Assembly (NCBI RefSeq): GCF_014695715.1
Contig: NZ_JACJOT010000009.1
Coordinates: 425,266-489,265 of the forward strand
Direction: 5' to 3'
Source: Microcoleus sp. FACHB-68
Lineage (GTDB): Bacteria; Cyanobacteriota; Cyanobacteriia; Cyanobacteriales; Oscillatoriaceae
Length of the DNA stretch: 64,000 nucleotides
Below the pieces are notes generated by a model. It was not told the origin of the DNA. It saw nothing but the letters and a program-made list of their open reading frames with translations, and did no database searches. The translations under genes and the position numbers were made by a program. Below, piece by piece: positions 45,118 to 54,072 of this stretch (within the stretch, counting starts at the first letter, position 1; every line of letters begins with the position of its first letter).

Positions 45118-45960
45118 ATGCCTAAGAATACGATCATCATGATCGGCGACGGGATGGGTTGGGAGATGGCCCGTGCCGCCGCGATCGCCAAGCAAATGCA
45201 AGCCGGTAGTACCGGAAACACCCTGAGTGACTACTACACCGCCGGCAAAGGGACAGGCTTGAGTTTTCAGAACCTGACAAACTACGCTTTATCTACAACC
45301 TACGGCACAACCATTGCCGACGGTGATGGAAAATTCAGCACCGGCAACTCGGCCTTAGATAATTCCAATCCTGAAACAGGTGCCAGCTATGTCCGCCCTC
45401 GCTTCAGCTTCAACCCTGCATTTAATCCGGGAAACACAGCCACCGGCGGCGCACTAGAATCGGAAGGTGCAGTGGGGAACTTGGTCGGCTACGATCCAGC
45501 GCGTGGTGGCCCTGTGCCTTGGCAACCAGGGAACGATCCAGAGTACATTAAGTGGAGTTACCCAGATTCAGCCAACACCGCCACAACTCTCTACACCGGC
45601 GTTAAAAGTTATAACAACGCCGTTGCCGTAGATATCTATGAAAAGCCGCTGCAAACGATTCTGGGAACTGCTAACCAACAGGGCAAATCAACAGGTTTAG
45701 TCTCTTCTGTTCCCATTGACCATGCCACCCCAGGCGCAGCCGCCGCGAATGTGAATCGCCGCGCTAAATACGATGACGAGTATCCCGGTTTAGACAACAT
45801 TCTGCAACAAGAACTGCGGATTTACCAGCCCAATGTCCTATTAGGCGGTGGTCATCCCTTAGCAGCCGGTGGCGATCCGCTACCTGTCGGTGTAGAACCT
45901 CCTGCAGACTACGAATTCGTCACGCAATCAACTTACGAAGAATCCCCAGAAGTTTTACGC
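45118..45960 (+). CDS. 5' part of an interrupted alkaline phosphatase gene
   Basis: The N-terminal 281 residues of a PhoA-fold alkaline phosphatase. ATG 45118 has GGGGA 9 nt upstream and puts the metal-binding IGDGMGWEMARAA near the N terminus; ATG 45094 is an alternative. The catalytic Ser is in PDSANTATTLYTGVKSYNNA. Homology stops at …TYEESPEVLR (45960); the frame then runs seven codons into the inserted element and stops at 45981. The remaining metal ligands lie in the 3' part at 60622-61932, so this half cannot be active. There is no signal peptide; export would rely on the distant RTX end. Confidence 0.92.
45959..45960. repeat. Left core dinucleotide (GC) of the inserted element
   Basis: GC at 45959-45960 matches GC at 60620-60621. 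Joining the two restores the phosphatase frame exactly (…EVLR-KNPQSNVYNYN…). A 2-bp shared core with no long direct repeat is what IS110-type recombination leaves. Confidence 0.6.
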
Positions 45961-45962
45961 GG

Positions 45963-46484
45963 CTACCGGCTGAGGAAATGAACCCAGAAGCTTTTATCAG
46001 ATCCTACGCAGGTGCGGTGAATTAATTCATAGCTGTAATGGAGGCTTGCCCCGCTGAGGTCTGTGCGGTAGCCGTCCACAAAGTATTCACCATAGGGGTC
46101 ATGCACGATAAAGCCTTCCTCGTCATACCCGATAATCGTGATAATGTGGCCGGCATTGGTGAACCAGCCATGTGTAACTGCCGGCAGCCCAGCGCCAAGC
46201 CAATCTCTAATTTGATTTTCGGTTGCGTACTCACTAAAGATATCTTTGCGCCCGTAATTGGTGACGACTTTGGCTAAATCATAAGGTTTTTGTCGGTCAA
46301 GTCCTTTTTCCTTACAATGAGCCGAAAGTTCATCCTCTAGCTGCACCTTGGCGCTTTTCGCTTTGACCCCTAAATACTCTAGCCCCATCGCGATAGCTGT
46401 CACGTTGCAAGCTGAGAAAGGATCGACAACATTGTCTAATTGGGACTTGTAAGGCACATTCAGTAATACTTTTTCTCGTTCCAT
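45963..46484 (-). CDS. C39-like cysteine peptidase (possible cell-wall hydrolase)
   Basis: A 173-aa protein from ATG 46484 (MEREKVLLNVPYKSQ), which follows the stop of the fibre-like gene by 1 nt. The papain-like Peptidase_C39_2 pattern is seen: Cys26 in DPFSACNVTAIAMGLEYLG, His113 in NAGHIITIIGYDEEG and Asp129 in FIVHDPYGEYF. In phage such domains occur in endolysins or tail proteins that cut peptidoglycan peptides. It is the last gene of the operon and its stop lies 3 bp inside the element's left end. Confidence 0.8.
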   Translation of the reverse strand: MEREKVLLNVPYKSQLDNVVDPFSACNVTAIAMGLEYLGVKAKSAKVQLEDELSAHCKEKGLDRQKPYDLAKVVTNYGRKDIFSEYATENQIRDWLGAGLPAVTHGWFTNAGHIITIIGYDEEGFIVHDPYGEYFVDGYRTDLSGASLHYSYELIHRTCVGSDKSFWVHFLSR

Positions 46485-46485
46485 A

Positions 46486-46929
46486 TCAATTTGTTTGGTA
46501 GCTGATATTGCCACGTACCGTTATGCCGGTCGAGATGTGCGTGTGATTTGCAACCAAGATACCGCCCCTACCGGAAAAGGTAAAATTCAGGTAATTATTA
46601 TTCCTGGTTGCTTGCAACCCCAATTGCTCAAAGTTTGTCGGCAGGTTAAAGCCGTTGTAGGAAGAAATTGCACCGCCTGCGATATACCCCAGATCATTTT
46701 TAAGCGTGAAAGGCAAGCCGACTAGCAGAATATCGCCCGAAATCGTGGGGTCTTTCGCCATTGCGCAACAGAAGTGGAGGTGAACGTAACTACCAATTTT
46801 GTAATACCAACCCATCCTTTCTGATGTGTAGGTGTGTGCCCCAGCGTTCGCGGTCGCTGAAATGGTAGGCGTCCACAGCCCTTGCGTTACTCGCGCATAT
46901 TCACCGGCAGCTAAATCTTGATATCCCAT
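46486..46929 (-). CDS. Phage tail-fibre / receptor-binding-like protein
   Basis: A 147-aa beta-rich protein. LWTPTISATANAGAHTYTSERMGWYYKIGSYVHLHF follows the pattern of C-terminal tail-fibre or spike modules (GxWTPxL…Y…GxYxKIGxxV). The short length suggests a small trimeric adhesin rather than a long fibre. It sits between a membrane protein and a cell-wall peptidase, as in host-attachment and lysis cassettes. Confidence 0.7.
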   Translation of the reverse strand: MGYQDLAAGEYARVTQGLWTPTISATANAGAHTYTSERMGWYYKIGSYVHLHFCCAMAKDPTISGDILLVGLPFTLKNDLGYIAGGAISSYNGFNLPTNFEQLGLQATRNNNYLNFTFSGRGGILVANHTHISTGITVRGNISYQTN

Positions 46930-46939
46930 ACTAAATGCT

Positions 46940-47242
46940 TTACTCTTCTAGGAAGTCGGCCCCAGAATTAGAGGAATGCTCAGCCCGTCCCCTCAATTGA
47001 AAGACAGTGGTTTTCACTAGAAAATTCTGGACATCAAAAATATCTAATTCCAAAGCTTTTTGAGAGGTTTCTAAGTTTTTGTAGGCAAATTTAATATCTA
47101 CCCTTAATCGCTTAATGGCCTCGCTATTTTGAGCTATTCTTACATCCAGATTATGCTTGTACTGGGCTGCGCCCCAAATTGCGCCCAATGTAGAAGAGAT
47201 AATCGTTATACAGCCAACCAGGAGCGCAACGTTAATAGTCAT
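46940..47242 (-). CDS. Small membrane protein with coiled coil (holin- or spanin-like)
   Basis: A 100-aa protein with one N-terminal membrane helix (VALLVGCITIISSTLGAIWGAAQY) and a cytoplasmic or periplasmic helix (about 30-75, VRIAQNSEAIKRLRVDIKFAYKNLETSQKAL). This layout is seen in small phage lysis proteins, and the peptidase gene is two genes downstream. No family is certain; a membrane anchor for the particle is an alternative. Confidence 0.55.
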   Translation of the reverse strand: MTINVALLVGCITIISSTLGAIWGAAQYKHNLDVRIAQNSEAIKRLRVDIKFAYKNLETSQKALELDIFDVQNFLVKTTVFQLRGRAEHSSNSGADFLEE

Positions 47243-47246
47243 CTTC

Positions 47247-47606
47247 CTAGGGCGCTGATTCGCTAACAGTCCAGTTGCCCGAAATTGTGCCTACCGCCAA
47301 GGCTGAAATTTCAGTTGTGGGAACCTCGTGGGAGTCAAAAGTAAAACTGTAATGGGGCGGAATGATACGGTCAAACGCGGTTGTCGTCACCGGCAGCGAG
47401 GCAAACGGCGCACACCGGATATACATTTCACTGGGGTTCTTGTTCACAATTGTTAAACCAGTACGATTGGCGTTAGCCGCAATTAGTACCTTAGCCGTGC
47501 TGGTTACGGCAACACTTAAAGGCGCTGACCAATTCGTTGCACGCGCAGCCGGCGCAGAATTCAAAGGGAAACCACTCATATTTAATCGAATTAATTGTTG
47601 TGTCAC
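47247..47606 (-). CDS. Small beta-rich structural-like protein
   Basis: A 119-aa protein without membrane segments. Ala-, Thr- and Ser-rich beta pattern (NWSAPLSVAVTSTAKVLIAANANRTGLTIVNKNPSEMYIR) is like phage decoration or head-tail proteins that stack a short sandwich. It starts 4 bp inside the upstream gene (ATGA overlap). The end of the gene contains a copy of the GATTCGCTAACA 12-mer (47257-47268). Confidence 0.55.
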   Translation of the reverse strand: MTQQLIRLNMSGFPLNSAPAARATNWSAPLSVAVTSTAKVLIAANANRTGLTIVNKNPSEMYIRCAPFASLPVTTTAFDRIIPPHYSFTFDSHEVPTTEISALAVGTISGNWTVSESAP

Positions 47607-48064
47607 ATTTGGTCAAGCTTTAGCTCAATTCTTGCGAGGGAACTTTCAACGGTTGTTGATTGAATCCCTGAGTATTTCCAAATCTCCAAGTAGACAGACT
47701 TTAACCAAAAAGGGAATGTCAACTGGCAAGCGTAAGGAACCGGCTCATACTTTGGAAATTCAATAATATTCATCATTCTTAATCTTAAGAATGGCTTATT
47801 ATAAATTTCCATTAGTGAGGCAAAGTCAGAGGTAAATGAGGGAGTGGCAAGCAATCGAACGCTTAACCGACCCCCTAGCTGCCAGTGATCCTTCGCTTCA
47901 TAGGGCAAGATCCCAATTGCTAAAATATTGCTGTCAATTTGGAAGTTGACCGGCTCAATATAGTTATAGTTCGGCTCGCTAATTGATACGCTTGCCGCCC
48001 TAGTTTGTCTCGACACCAGATCCCAATTTAAATTGTTATCGAAATTGAATATTGGCTGAGACAT
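47603..48064 (-). CDS. Hypothetical element protein (153 aa)
   Basis: A 153-aa protein with beta pattern and many Phe/Leu residues (NFQIDSNILAIGILPYEAKDHWQLGGRLSVRLLATPSFTSDF). No family recognised. Tight packing (4-bp overlap downstream, 4-bp gap upstream) places it in the virion-like operon. Confidence 0.6.
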   Translation of the reverse strand: MSQPIFNFDNNLNWDLVSRQTRAASVSISEPNYNYIEPVNFQIDSNILAIGILPYEAKDHWQLGGRLSVRLLATPSFTSDFASLMEIYNKPFLRLRMMNIIEFPKYEPVPYACQLTFPFWLKSVYLEIWKYSGIQSTTVESSLARIELKLDQM

Positions 48065-48068
48065 GAGA

Positions 48069-48302
48069 CTATAGCCAATCGATATCGAAGGAAGCGAGTT
48101 CTACCGTTTGAATCAGCCCTTCTGGGTTTTCCACTTCTGCCACTTCTTCCAAGATGTCCTGGTACGTGCCGGTGTCGAGGGTGCCGGCTATCCAGTCAAC
48201 CGCAGCTTGGTTGAGCCGGCACAGGTCTGGAGCATCTTCTACCCGCGTCGCATCAAATAGAAGAATTTCTGGAATTGAAAGATGAATAAATGGATCACTC
48301 AT
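48069..48302 (-). CDS. Hypothetical element protein (77 aa)
   Basis: A 77-aa acidic protein (RVEDAPDLCRLNQAAVDWIAGTLDTGTYQDILEEVAEVENPEGL). The middle looks helical. Start overlaps the stop of the upstream gene by 1 nt (TGATG), so it is translationally coupled. The pattern of a short acidic helix pair after a structural gene resembles phage tail-assembly chaperones, but no homology was recognised. Confidence 0.55.
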   Translation of the reverse strand: MSDPFIHLSIPEILLFDATRVEDAPDLCRLNQAAVDWIAGTLDTGTYQDILEEVAEVENPEGLIQTVELASFDIDWL

Positions 48303-48898
48303 CAGGCAATCAAACTTAGCTGAGGAACAATTCGGTAACTACCACCGGCGCTCACGTGCGTTGCAATTTCTGCGTGAGCCTTGATAACTTTTGCGACTTC
48401 TTCAAAAGTTTCGGTGCCATTTTTGCCAAATGGCGAAGATAAAGTGTTCGTTTGTTTGCGTTTGTACGGGATGCCGGTAAATCTTGATACTTGCTCGGTA
48501 CTTGCCGTGCCGGTTACGCGCTTTAAGAAAAGCTTAGCCGGTTTAAATTTGGGAACGTCCAGCACTCGAACAGTATTTGCAACGGTTGTTTGACCGTTGC
48601 GTGTCCCTAGGATTGTTTTCATCCGAGTAATCAAAGCCGCGTCTGCTTCTTTTGATTCAGCGGTCGTGGTGCTAACATCCGGTGCAGGGTTGTCAGTGGG
48701 AACGAGCATTGGGATACCTAAATCTGTCGTTCCAAATGGGAAGATCACCGCAGCGATACGAGTCGCAACAAGTCGGTTAACATTTAACCCTTTGTAAGCT
48801 GCTTTTTTGGCGGGACGATCCAGAGCAAGGTAAGCCTGGTATTTAGCATAGGCAGCCGCCAATTCAGGGCCGCGTTTCAAATCAGAATATCTTGCCAT
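48302..48898 (-). CDS. Hypothetical element protein, possible structural protein (198 aa)
   Basis: A 198-aa protein. The start is basic and helical (ARYSDLKRGPELAAAYAKYQAYLALDRPAKKAAYKG); the rest is beta-rich with GTTDLGIPMLVPTDNP and GIPYKRKQTNTLSSPFGKNG. No known domain was recognised. A 94-bp gap precedes it, the largest in the operon. Confidence 0.6.
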   Translation of the reverse strand: MARYSDLKRGPELAAAYAKYQAYLALDRPAKKAAYKGLNVNRLVATRIAAVIFPFGTTDLGIPMLVPTDNPAPDVSTTTAESKEADAALITRMKTILGTRNGQTTVANTVRVLDVPKFKPAKLFLKRVTGTASTEQVSRFTGIPYKRKQTNTLSSPFGKNGTETFEEVAKVIKAHAEIATHVSAGGSYRIVPQLSLIA

Positions 48899-48992
48899 AG
48901 AGGGATTGACCTTGATTTCTACAACCTAAGCCTAGCAACGATTTCGCGTGATACAAGAGTCTGGACAACTTAAGTGATCCAGCGTGTGAAGC

Positions 48993-49832
48993 TTAGCCAG
49001 CGAGCAACGATTCACCACCTGGCATCCGATTAACCAAGGTCATCGGTTTCGCCAATCCATGAACAAAAAGGTGCGCGTACAAAAATCGCACATCCGTTCG
49101 CGGTCGCCTTCTGGGATGCCTAACCGTTTTGCCTAAAATTTTGCGCTGAGCCGGCAGCGTTGGATATGCCGTGCTGGGGCGACTGTTGTTATTGATATAA
49201 AACTTAGTCCAGTCCACAACATGACCTTGCACGTCGAGCACCTTATTAACCAGCGCTTCGGCGGTCGTCTGATTGTTTGCCAAAATTCGCAGGTCATAGC
49301 CCTGCGCTTTATCAAAGTAAGTGAATTTTTCCCAGCCACGTTTCCACACGTAGCCACCGTTTGCTTCAAATTCTCGTTCGATGGCTCGCGCCAAACCGCG
49401 CACCTTTTCAAGTGTCAGGGTTTCTGAAGTTTCACCAACCAGCCGAAACCCAATTTCACCCACAATCGGATCGAAGCCCTGCTCAACATCTGCCGGATCT
49501 TCCCGAAAGATTAATTTGACTTGAGGGGTGTAAGTCCAGATGCCGTCGTAGTCGGTGACGGGCATTCCATAAATCGGAGTCTGCTCTGATGCAAACGTGC
49601 CGGCTGTTGCTTGACCAAAGAAAAATATCCACGCTCTCATAAGCGTCATGATTGCAGTGTCGGAGTCTTTGTGGGTGCAAACATACCGCAACGTGCCGCG
49701 AGGGGTTGTGACATCTGGCTCGGTATCTTCCGGGCCTAAGTCTGCGAAATATTGCAACATCTTCCGGTTTTCCAGTTTACGAAAAGCGTCCTGCAAAAAT
49801 TCAAATTCATTAAATCCTTCAGGTAATGCCAT
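48993..49832 (-). CDS. Hypothetical element protein, possible major structural protein (279 aa)
   Basis: A 279-aa soluble protein. It starts MALPEGFNEFEFLQDAFRKLENRKMLQYF and has a long beta-rich middle (GIWTYTPQVKLIFRED, GEIGFRLVGETSETLTLEKVRGLARAIEREF) and a basic patch KTVRHPRRRPRTDVRF near the C terminus. The size and the context suggest a coat or tail protein; this is inference from position, not homology. Confidence 0.6.
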   Translation of the reverse strand: MALPEGFNEFEFLQDAFRKLENRKMLQYFADLGPEDTEPDVTTPRGTLRYVCTHKDSDTAIMTLMRAWIFFFGQATAGTFASEQTPIYGMPVTDYDGIWTYTPQVKLIFREDPADVEQGFDPIVGEIGFRLVGETSETLTLEKVRGLARAIEREFEANGGYVWKRGWEKFTYFDKAQGYDLRILANNQTTAEALVNKVLDVQGHVVDWTKFYINNNSRPSTAYPTLPAQRKILGKTVRHPRRRPRTDVRFLYAHLFVHGLAKPMTLVNRMPGGESLLAG

Positions 49833-49844
49833 AGTTAAAAACTC

Positions 49845-52382
49845 CTAAACGTTTGATGCGCTGGCAGCTTTTGCCGCGTCTTCTTTTGCCTTAATTTCCT
49901 GTGCTTCTGGGGATTCTTTACCTTGCTTAGAACCGGGTTCCTGTGCAATCGCTTTGTTAAATTCTTCAACCACAGAACTAAATTGATTAATTTCTTCCTG
50001 TGAGGAAACAACTTCAGCTCCGACCATTTCAATTGTCCCGCCTGCCTCCTCTAAGCTTTCTAAAGTCGTGAACAATTTATTCTGAAAATTCGGTGTGGGA
50101 TTCATCCAACCAAAAGCACGCTCTGAAACCGCGCCCCATTTTTTAAGGGCGTTTCCTATCTTCGCTACGTTGCTTCCGACCATTTCAACAGCACCGATGA
50201 CGCTGTTGTTAATCGATTGCACGGCAAACAGAATATTTCTGCCGGTTTGCAATATCCGGTTATTTTTCTTCCATTCAGCTTTGATGCCTTCAAGGTTTTC
50301 TGATCCGATAATTGCTTTAATCATTCCCTCAAAAGCACCGCCAATAATCGGGCCAACATCTATTGGCTGATCTTCAACATCCCTTAGCCCGAACGCATTG
50401 CCGCCAGCCGTAAGAATATTGTTTAACGCGCCAATTAGCGTTTGTCCTAAATTGCTGCTGAGCATATAGGCGTTATGAACTGTCGCGGCAAGAATCAAAA
50501 CATTTAAAACGCGGTCAATTTGCAGCCACTTAATTGTCTTCTTGAAAAGTTCAGAAAACTTGTCAAAATTACTGCTCAGTGTTTCAACCGATGTTTTAAT
50601 CGTTTGATTTATACCAGACAGCCCTCCTTGTATTTGCGGCCCTAGTCGCCTGAAAACCTCGTCAAAGTTAGCCTGAATACTTCCCCCCATATCGCCTAGC
50701 TTTGTTTGAAGACCTGCATAAATATCATCAAGTTTCGTGTGAAGTCCAATTGCAACATCATCAAGCTTGGAAGTTATTGTGTTTTGAGATGTTGCTACGG
50801 ACGATTGAATATTCGCCTGAACTGCGCCTAAATTTTGGTTAACAGAAAGGTTTCCTTGATTGACAATATTATTCAGGCTTGTTGTTTGCTGCGCTAACTT
50901 TGCGTCAATTACTAATTGATTTTGAGTTAGGATGTTGTTTATTTGCGCTTGCTGCCGAATTAGCAAAGGTTTAATGTCTGGGCAATCAGTCACCTTTTTT
51001 TCATCCTCCCTTCTTGGTCGTTCTATGATTGGCTCTGGATTTTTTACTGGATCTGCAATGGGTGGCAATGGACTAATTGAATTTATAGAAACATTTGTTG
51101 CACCCAGTTCTGTTAGAACAGGCTTTTCTGTGTGCCCTTGTATGCGAACAACTTGCCCTGGGAACATATCGCGTACTTGGGCGGGGACACCGTAAGTTTC
51201 TTGAAGTTTTTCCGTGCGATAAGTCGTAACCCCTGAATAACCTACCCCTACTCGGCCATAGGGTTGAGTTTGGGGATTTATTCGGCTATTATTTGGGCCG
51301 ACTTGAGCGATTCCACTAGCATGGATGAAAAAGTCTTCAACAGTTCTAGTGACATACCATCCGACGCTTAATCGCTCTATCCAGGTATCAACTATTGTGC
51401 GTCTTACTCTGTCCAAATTTAGTGGGGCTTTTACCCACATTTTTGTAGAAATAGGACTAGGTTGATCAACTATTGCGACTGATAGATATCTATGCTCATA
51501 TTGGTCATTAGCTAAAGAATAGGTAACAATCACCCAAAATTGTTTCCACGTGTAGCGAGAGGCAGTGATTTCGATTAAATACCACTCACCCCCTAAAACT
51601 GTCGGGGAAGGGATAGGTGGGTTGAAAGGTGGTGGATGAGGCGGTGCATCTGCCGGCGGAATTCCGGGTTCCTGCAAGGGTGGCAATTCTGGCAGTTTTA
51701 ACTCTTCCTGATTAACCGGATTTTTTGGGCTTAATCCTTTACCTAGGTCTGGGGCGGTTAACCCCAATAAATTCTCTAGGACTTTATCGGTAAATTCAGC
51801 CGCTTCCTTAATATCATTTGCAAATTCATAAGCTCCTAGAATTCCGCCAGCGATGCCGAGCGCACCTAAGCCAACTTTCCCCACGATTTTAGACGCTGCT
51901 TTTCCTCCAATTACCCCTTGAATTGGCTTTTTAATAATTTGCCCTCGCCCTGGGGGTGGTGGCAAAGGTTTACTTAACGGCCTGCGCGGATCTTTCCAGG
52001 GCTGCCAGCTCAATCCCTCCTTAAGTCTGCGTTCGGCTGCGGCGCGTTCAACTGCGTTCGCGTATTCTTGATAAGTTCGGCTGCGCTCTTGCAGGTAACG
52101 CTCCTGCCATCCCCTCTTTGCTGAATTTCTCGCGCTCTTGGTTGCATCTTCGAGCGTGTGCCTTGGCCCGGAGGTATACGGCCATCCACTAGCCATCGGC
52201 TCGGCTGCGGATGGTTTGCCAATTGGCGAAGCTGCGCTTGGTTTGCCGGCAGCCTTTCCCCTTTTAAACTCTTCAATGGTAGAAATTACACCCCTACCAG
52301 GCTGGGAAATTTTTCTACCAACTGATTGCAAACTGCTGCGAAGCGTTTGCACTGTGCCGTTCAATATTTGGGCTGCACTCAT
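49845..52382 (-). CDS. Large multidomain virion-like protein (845 aa), tape-measure- or minor-coat-like
   Basis: An 845-aa protein, the largest of the element. Order: basic helical start (1-160), glycine-rich hydrophobic segment (about 165-190, GKVGLGALGIAGGILGAYEF), proline-rich linker (about 235-265), a beta domain (about 265-440), long heptad-like repeats with periodic Leu/Ile and Asn/Gln (about 485-610), a second hydrophobic segment (about 635-670) and a charged Ala/Lys/Glu tail. This combination recalls tape-measure or membrane-penetrating minor virion proteins. It overlaps the upstream gene by 4 bp. No family recognised. Confidence 0.6.
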   Translation of the reverse strand: MSAAQILNGTVQTLRSSLQSVGRKISQPGRGVISTIEEFKRGKAAGKPSAASPIGKPSAAEPMASGWPYTSGPRHTLEDATKSARNSAKRGWQERYLQERSRTYQEYANAVERAAAERRLKEGLSWQPWKDPRRPLSKPLPPPPGRGQIIKKPIQGVIGGKAASKIVGKVGLGALGIAGGILGAYEFANDIKEAAEFTDKVLENLLGLTAPDLGKGLSPKNPVNQEELKLPELPPLQEPGIPPADAPPHPPPFNPPIPSPTVLGGEWYLIEITASRYTWKQFWVIVTYSLANDQYEHRYLSVAIVDQPSPISTKMWVKAPLNLDRVRRTIVDTWIERLSVGWYVTRTVEDFFIHASGIAQVGPNNSRINPQTQPYGRVGVGYSGVTTYRTEKLQETYGVPAQVRDMFPGQVVRIQGHTEKPVLTELGATNVSINSISPLPPIADPVKNPEPIIERPRREDEKKVTDCPDIKPLLIRQQAQINNILTQNQLVIDAKLAQQTTSLNNIVNQGNLSVNQNLGAVQANIQSSVATSQNTITSKLDDVAIGLHTKLDDIYAGLQTKLGDMGGSIQANFDEVFRRLGPQIQGGLSGINQTIKTSVETLSSNFDKFSELFKKTIKWLQIDRVLNVLILAATVHNAYMLSSNLGQTLIGALNNILTAGGNAFGLRDVEDQPIDVGPIIGGAFEGMIKAIIGSENLEGIKAEWKKNNRILQTGRNILFAVQSINNSVIGAVEMVGSNVAKIGNALKKWGAVSERAFGWMNPTPNFQNKLFTTLESLEEAGGTIEMVGAEVVSSQEEINQFSSVVEEFNKAIAQEPGSKQGKESPEAQEIKAKEDAAKAASASNV

Positions 52383-53194
52383 GGCAGCATCAACTTAATA
52401 ACGATCACTGTGTTTGCCGCGTAGCTGGCAAAGTAAAGAGTTTTATTGAACATTGGCGGGAGGTAGGGTTCTGATTCTTCGCTTGTTGCCGGCAGAAAAT
52501 CGTACCCATCCGCGCTTGTGACCTTGCCCGGTTGCCACGAATATTTAATATTCGCCAGTACGTCTCCCGCTTCCTCATCGCCCCGGCACTTGAAAATATA
52601 TCCTTGGCATCCGTCGGGAATTGTGAAGTTATATTCCTGATTGGCGTTTTCTAAATTGAGTGTGTAAATAACTTGCCGCAGGTTGCCAATATCAACCGCG
52701 CTTACCGAGCCTTCCTCATAGGCAGCAATCCAAATTGAGATAGAATCGCCGGCTCCCAGCAGCCCACTGTTATGATTTTCCATCTTGCCGTAGATGGTCG
52801 TGCCTTCGGCGATTAGCAGATTAATGCCGCCGGTGAAGCGCTCAATTAAAGAAGTTTCAAAGTGTGGGTTACGGTTCCACAGCAACACCCCAAATTTCCT
52901 ATCCGGTGTTGGGTCGTCAGCCGTGCTGACGTAAATTCCTAATTGCTTGCCTGGGTGAGATTTAGCTAAAGCGTACTGCTCATTCTCAATTTCCTGCTCA
53001 CCGGCCATCGCATCAGGAATGGGTGGAATCATTTCTGCTACGCTGCGGATTACGGCTGTTACCTGAAAGTCTGCCAGATACCCACTGAGGGGAACGCCGT
53101 TAATAACTTTAGGTTTGTAAAGTTCAATTAAGCCTTCTTGACCTGGCAATATTTTGTGAGAGCGGTTAACGTTTTTGGGAACTATTTCAGCCAT
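52379..53194 (-). CDS. First gene of the virion-like operon, beta-rich protein (271 aa)
   Basis: A 271-aa soluble protein, start ATG 53194. It is beta-rich: PGQEGLIELYKPKVINGVPLSGYLADFQVTAVI, a middle with LIERFTGGINLLIAEGTTIYGKM, and NQEYNFTIPDGCQGYIFKCRG. The look is of a receptor-binding or capsid beta-sandwich. It begins the ten-gene minus-strand operon; the 200-bp gap upstream separates it from the divergent recombinase and must carry both promoters. Confidence 0.6.
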   Translation of the reverse strand: MAEIVPKNVNRSHKILPGQEGLIELYKPKVINGVPLSGYLADFQVTAVIRSVAEMIPPIPDAMAGEQEIENEQYALAKSHPGKQLGIYVSTADDPTPDRKFGVLLWNRNPHFETSLIERFTGGINLLIAEGTTIYGKMENHNSGLLGAGDSISIWIAAYEEGSVSAVDIGNLRQVIYTLNLENANQEYNFTIPDGCQGYIFKCRGDEEAGDVLANIKYSWQPGKVTSADGYDFLPATSEESEPYLPPMFNKTLYFASYAANTVIVIKLMLP

Positions 53195-53396
53195 TAACGT
53201 AAAATTTATTTAGAAATCTATTTATATTTAAAACGTTCCGAGCGAGCGTTTAAATACATATTTTAGATAAAAGATGTAGCAAGCCAAAATAGCTCAACCG
53301 TCTACGTGGTAACGGTTCCGAGTTATATTAAAGTTAGTGAGTTGATTTTTTCTACCAATTTAACCTTGTATTCTGTTAAAGATGTAGGTGTAACAA

Positions 53397-53984
53397 ATGC
53401 CTAAAAATAATCGCAGTGGACAGTCTAAACTTTTCAGTGATAACGACTATGTAAAACTACTGAGACAGATAAAAAATCCCAAGCATCGCTTGTTTTTGCA
53501 GATTGCCAGATATTCTGGTGAACGCTGGGGGGCAATCACGCAGCTCCATGTTTCAGATCTTTATGCAGATCCAGCTAAGCGCACCCCAGCTTCGCACATC
53601 ACCTTTCGGGCGGCAACTCGAAAAGCCTCACCCAATGGTGAGCGGCGGACGCGCCAATTAAAAATCTGTGATCAATTGGCGCAAGAACTTAAAGCTTATG
53701 CGCCGCCGCTGGAAGGGTGGCTTTTTCAAAATGCCTTAAAGCCGGCAACGCATATCAGCTTCCAAAGCGCGGATGATTTTCTACGATTGGCGATTGAGCG
53801 AGCCGGCATTGGTGACGGGTATTCAACGCACTCTACTAGACGAACTTTTATCACGACACTTTCGCGTGCCGGTGTAGCGCTCCCAGTAATTAAAAGCATT
53901 ACCGGCCATACAGATGCAAAAAGCTTACTCAAATATATCGAGGTGAGCGATGAGCAGATTACAAACGCGCTTGCTGTTTTATAG
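53397..53984 (+). CDS. Minimal tyrosine recombinase (catalytic domain only)
   Basis: A 195-aa integrase-family protein with all catalytic residues: Arg43 (YSGERWGAI), Lys about 76, His145 and Arg148 (STHSTRRTF), His171 (ITGHTDAKS) and Tyr180 (LLKYIEV). It lacks the usual N-terminal core-binding/SAM-like domain (typical integrases are 300-400 aa). Small cyanobacterial recombinases of this type are known on plasmids and phage-like elements. It could resolve multimers or help excision; the element ends do not show the 6-8-bp in-frame core it would need. Confidence 0.85.
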   Translation: MPKNNRSGQSKLFSDNDYVKLLRQIKNPKHRLFLQIARYSGERWGAITQLHVSDLYADPAKRTPASHITFRAATRKASPNGERRTRQLKICDQLAQELKAYAPPLEGWLFQNALKPATHISFQSADDFLRLAIERAGIGDGYSTHSTRRTFITTLSRAGVALPVIKSITGHTDAKSLLKYIEVSDEQITNALAVL

Positions 53985-54072
53985 GTGTGATATTATTTTT
54001 AGCGGGGGGTGTCGCTATTTAATCGGTAGCTAGTCCCCCCACCCGAAAAGATTGAATCCCTATCAGGGATGC

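Noticed and set aside
45941..45948. AATCCCCA 8-bp repeat as the true attachment site
   Set aside because: Recombination there breaks the phosphatase frame (14,684 bp is not a multiple of three), while the GC core restores it; kept only as a secondary observation.
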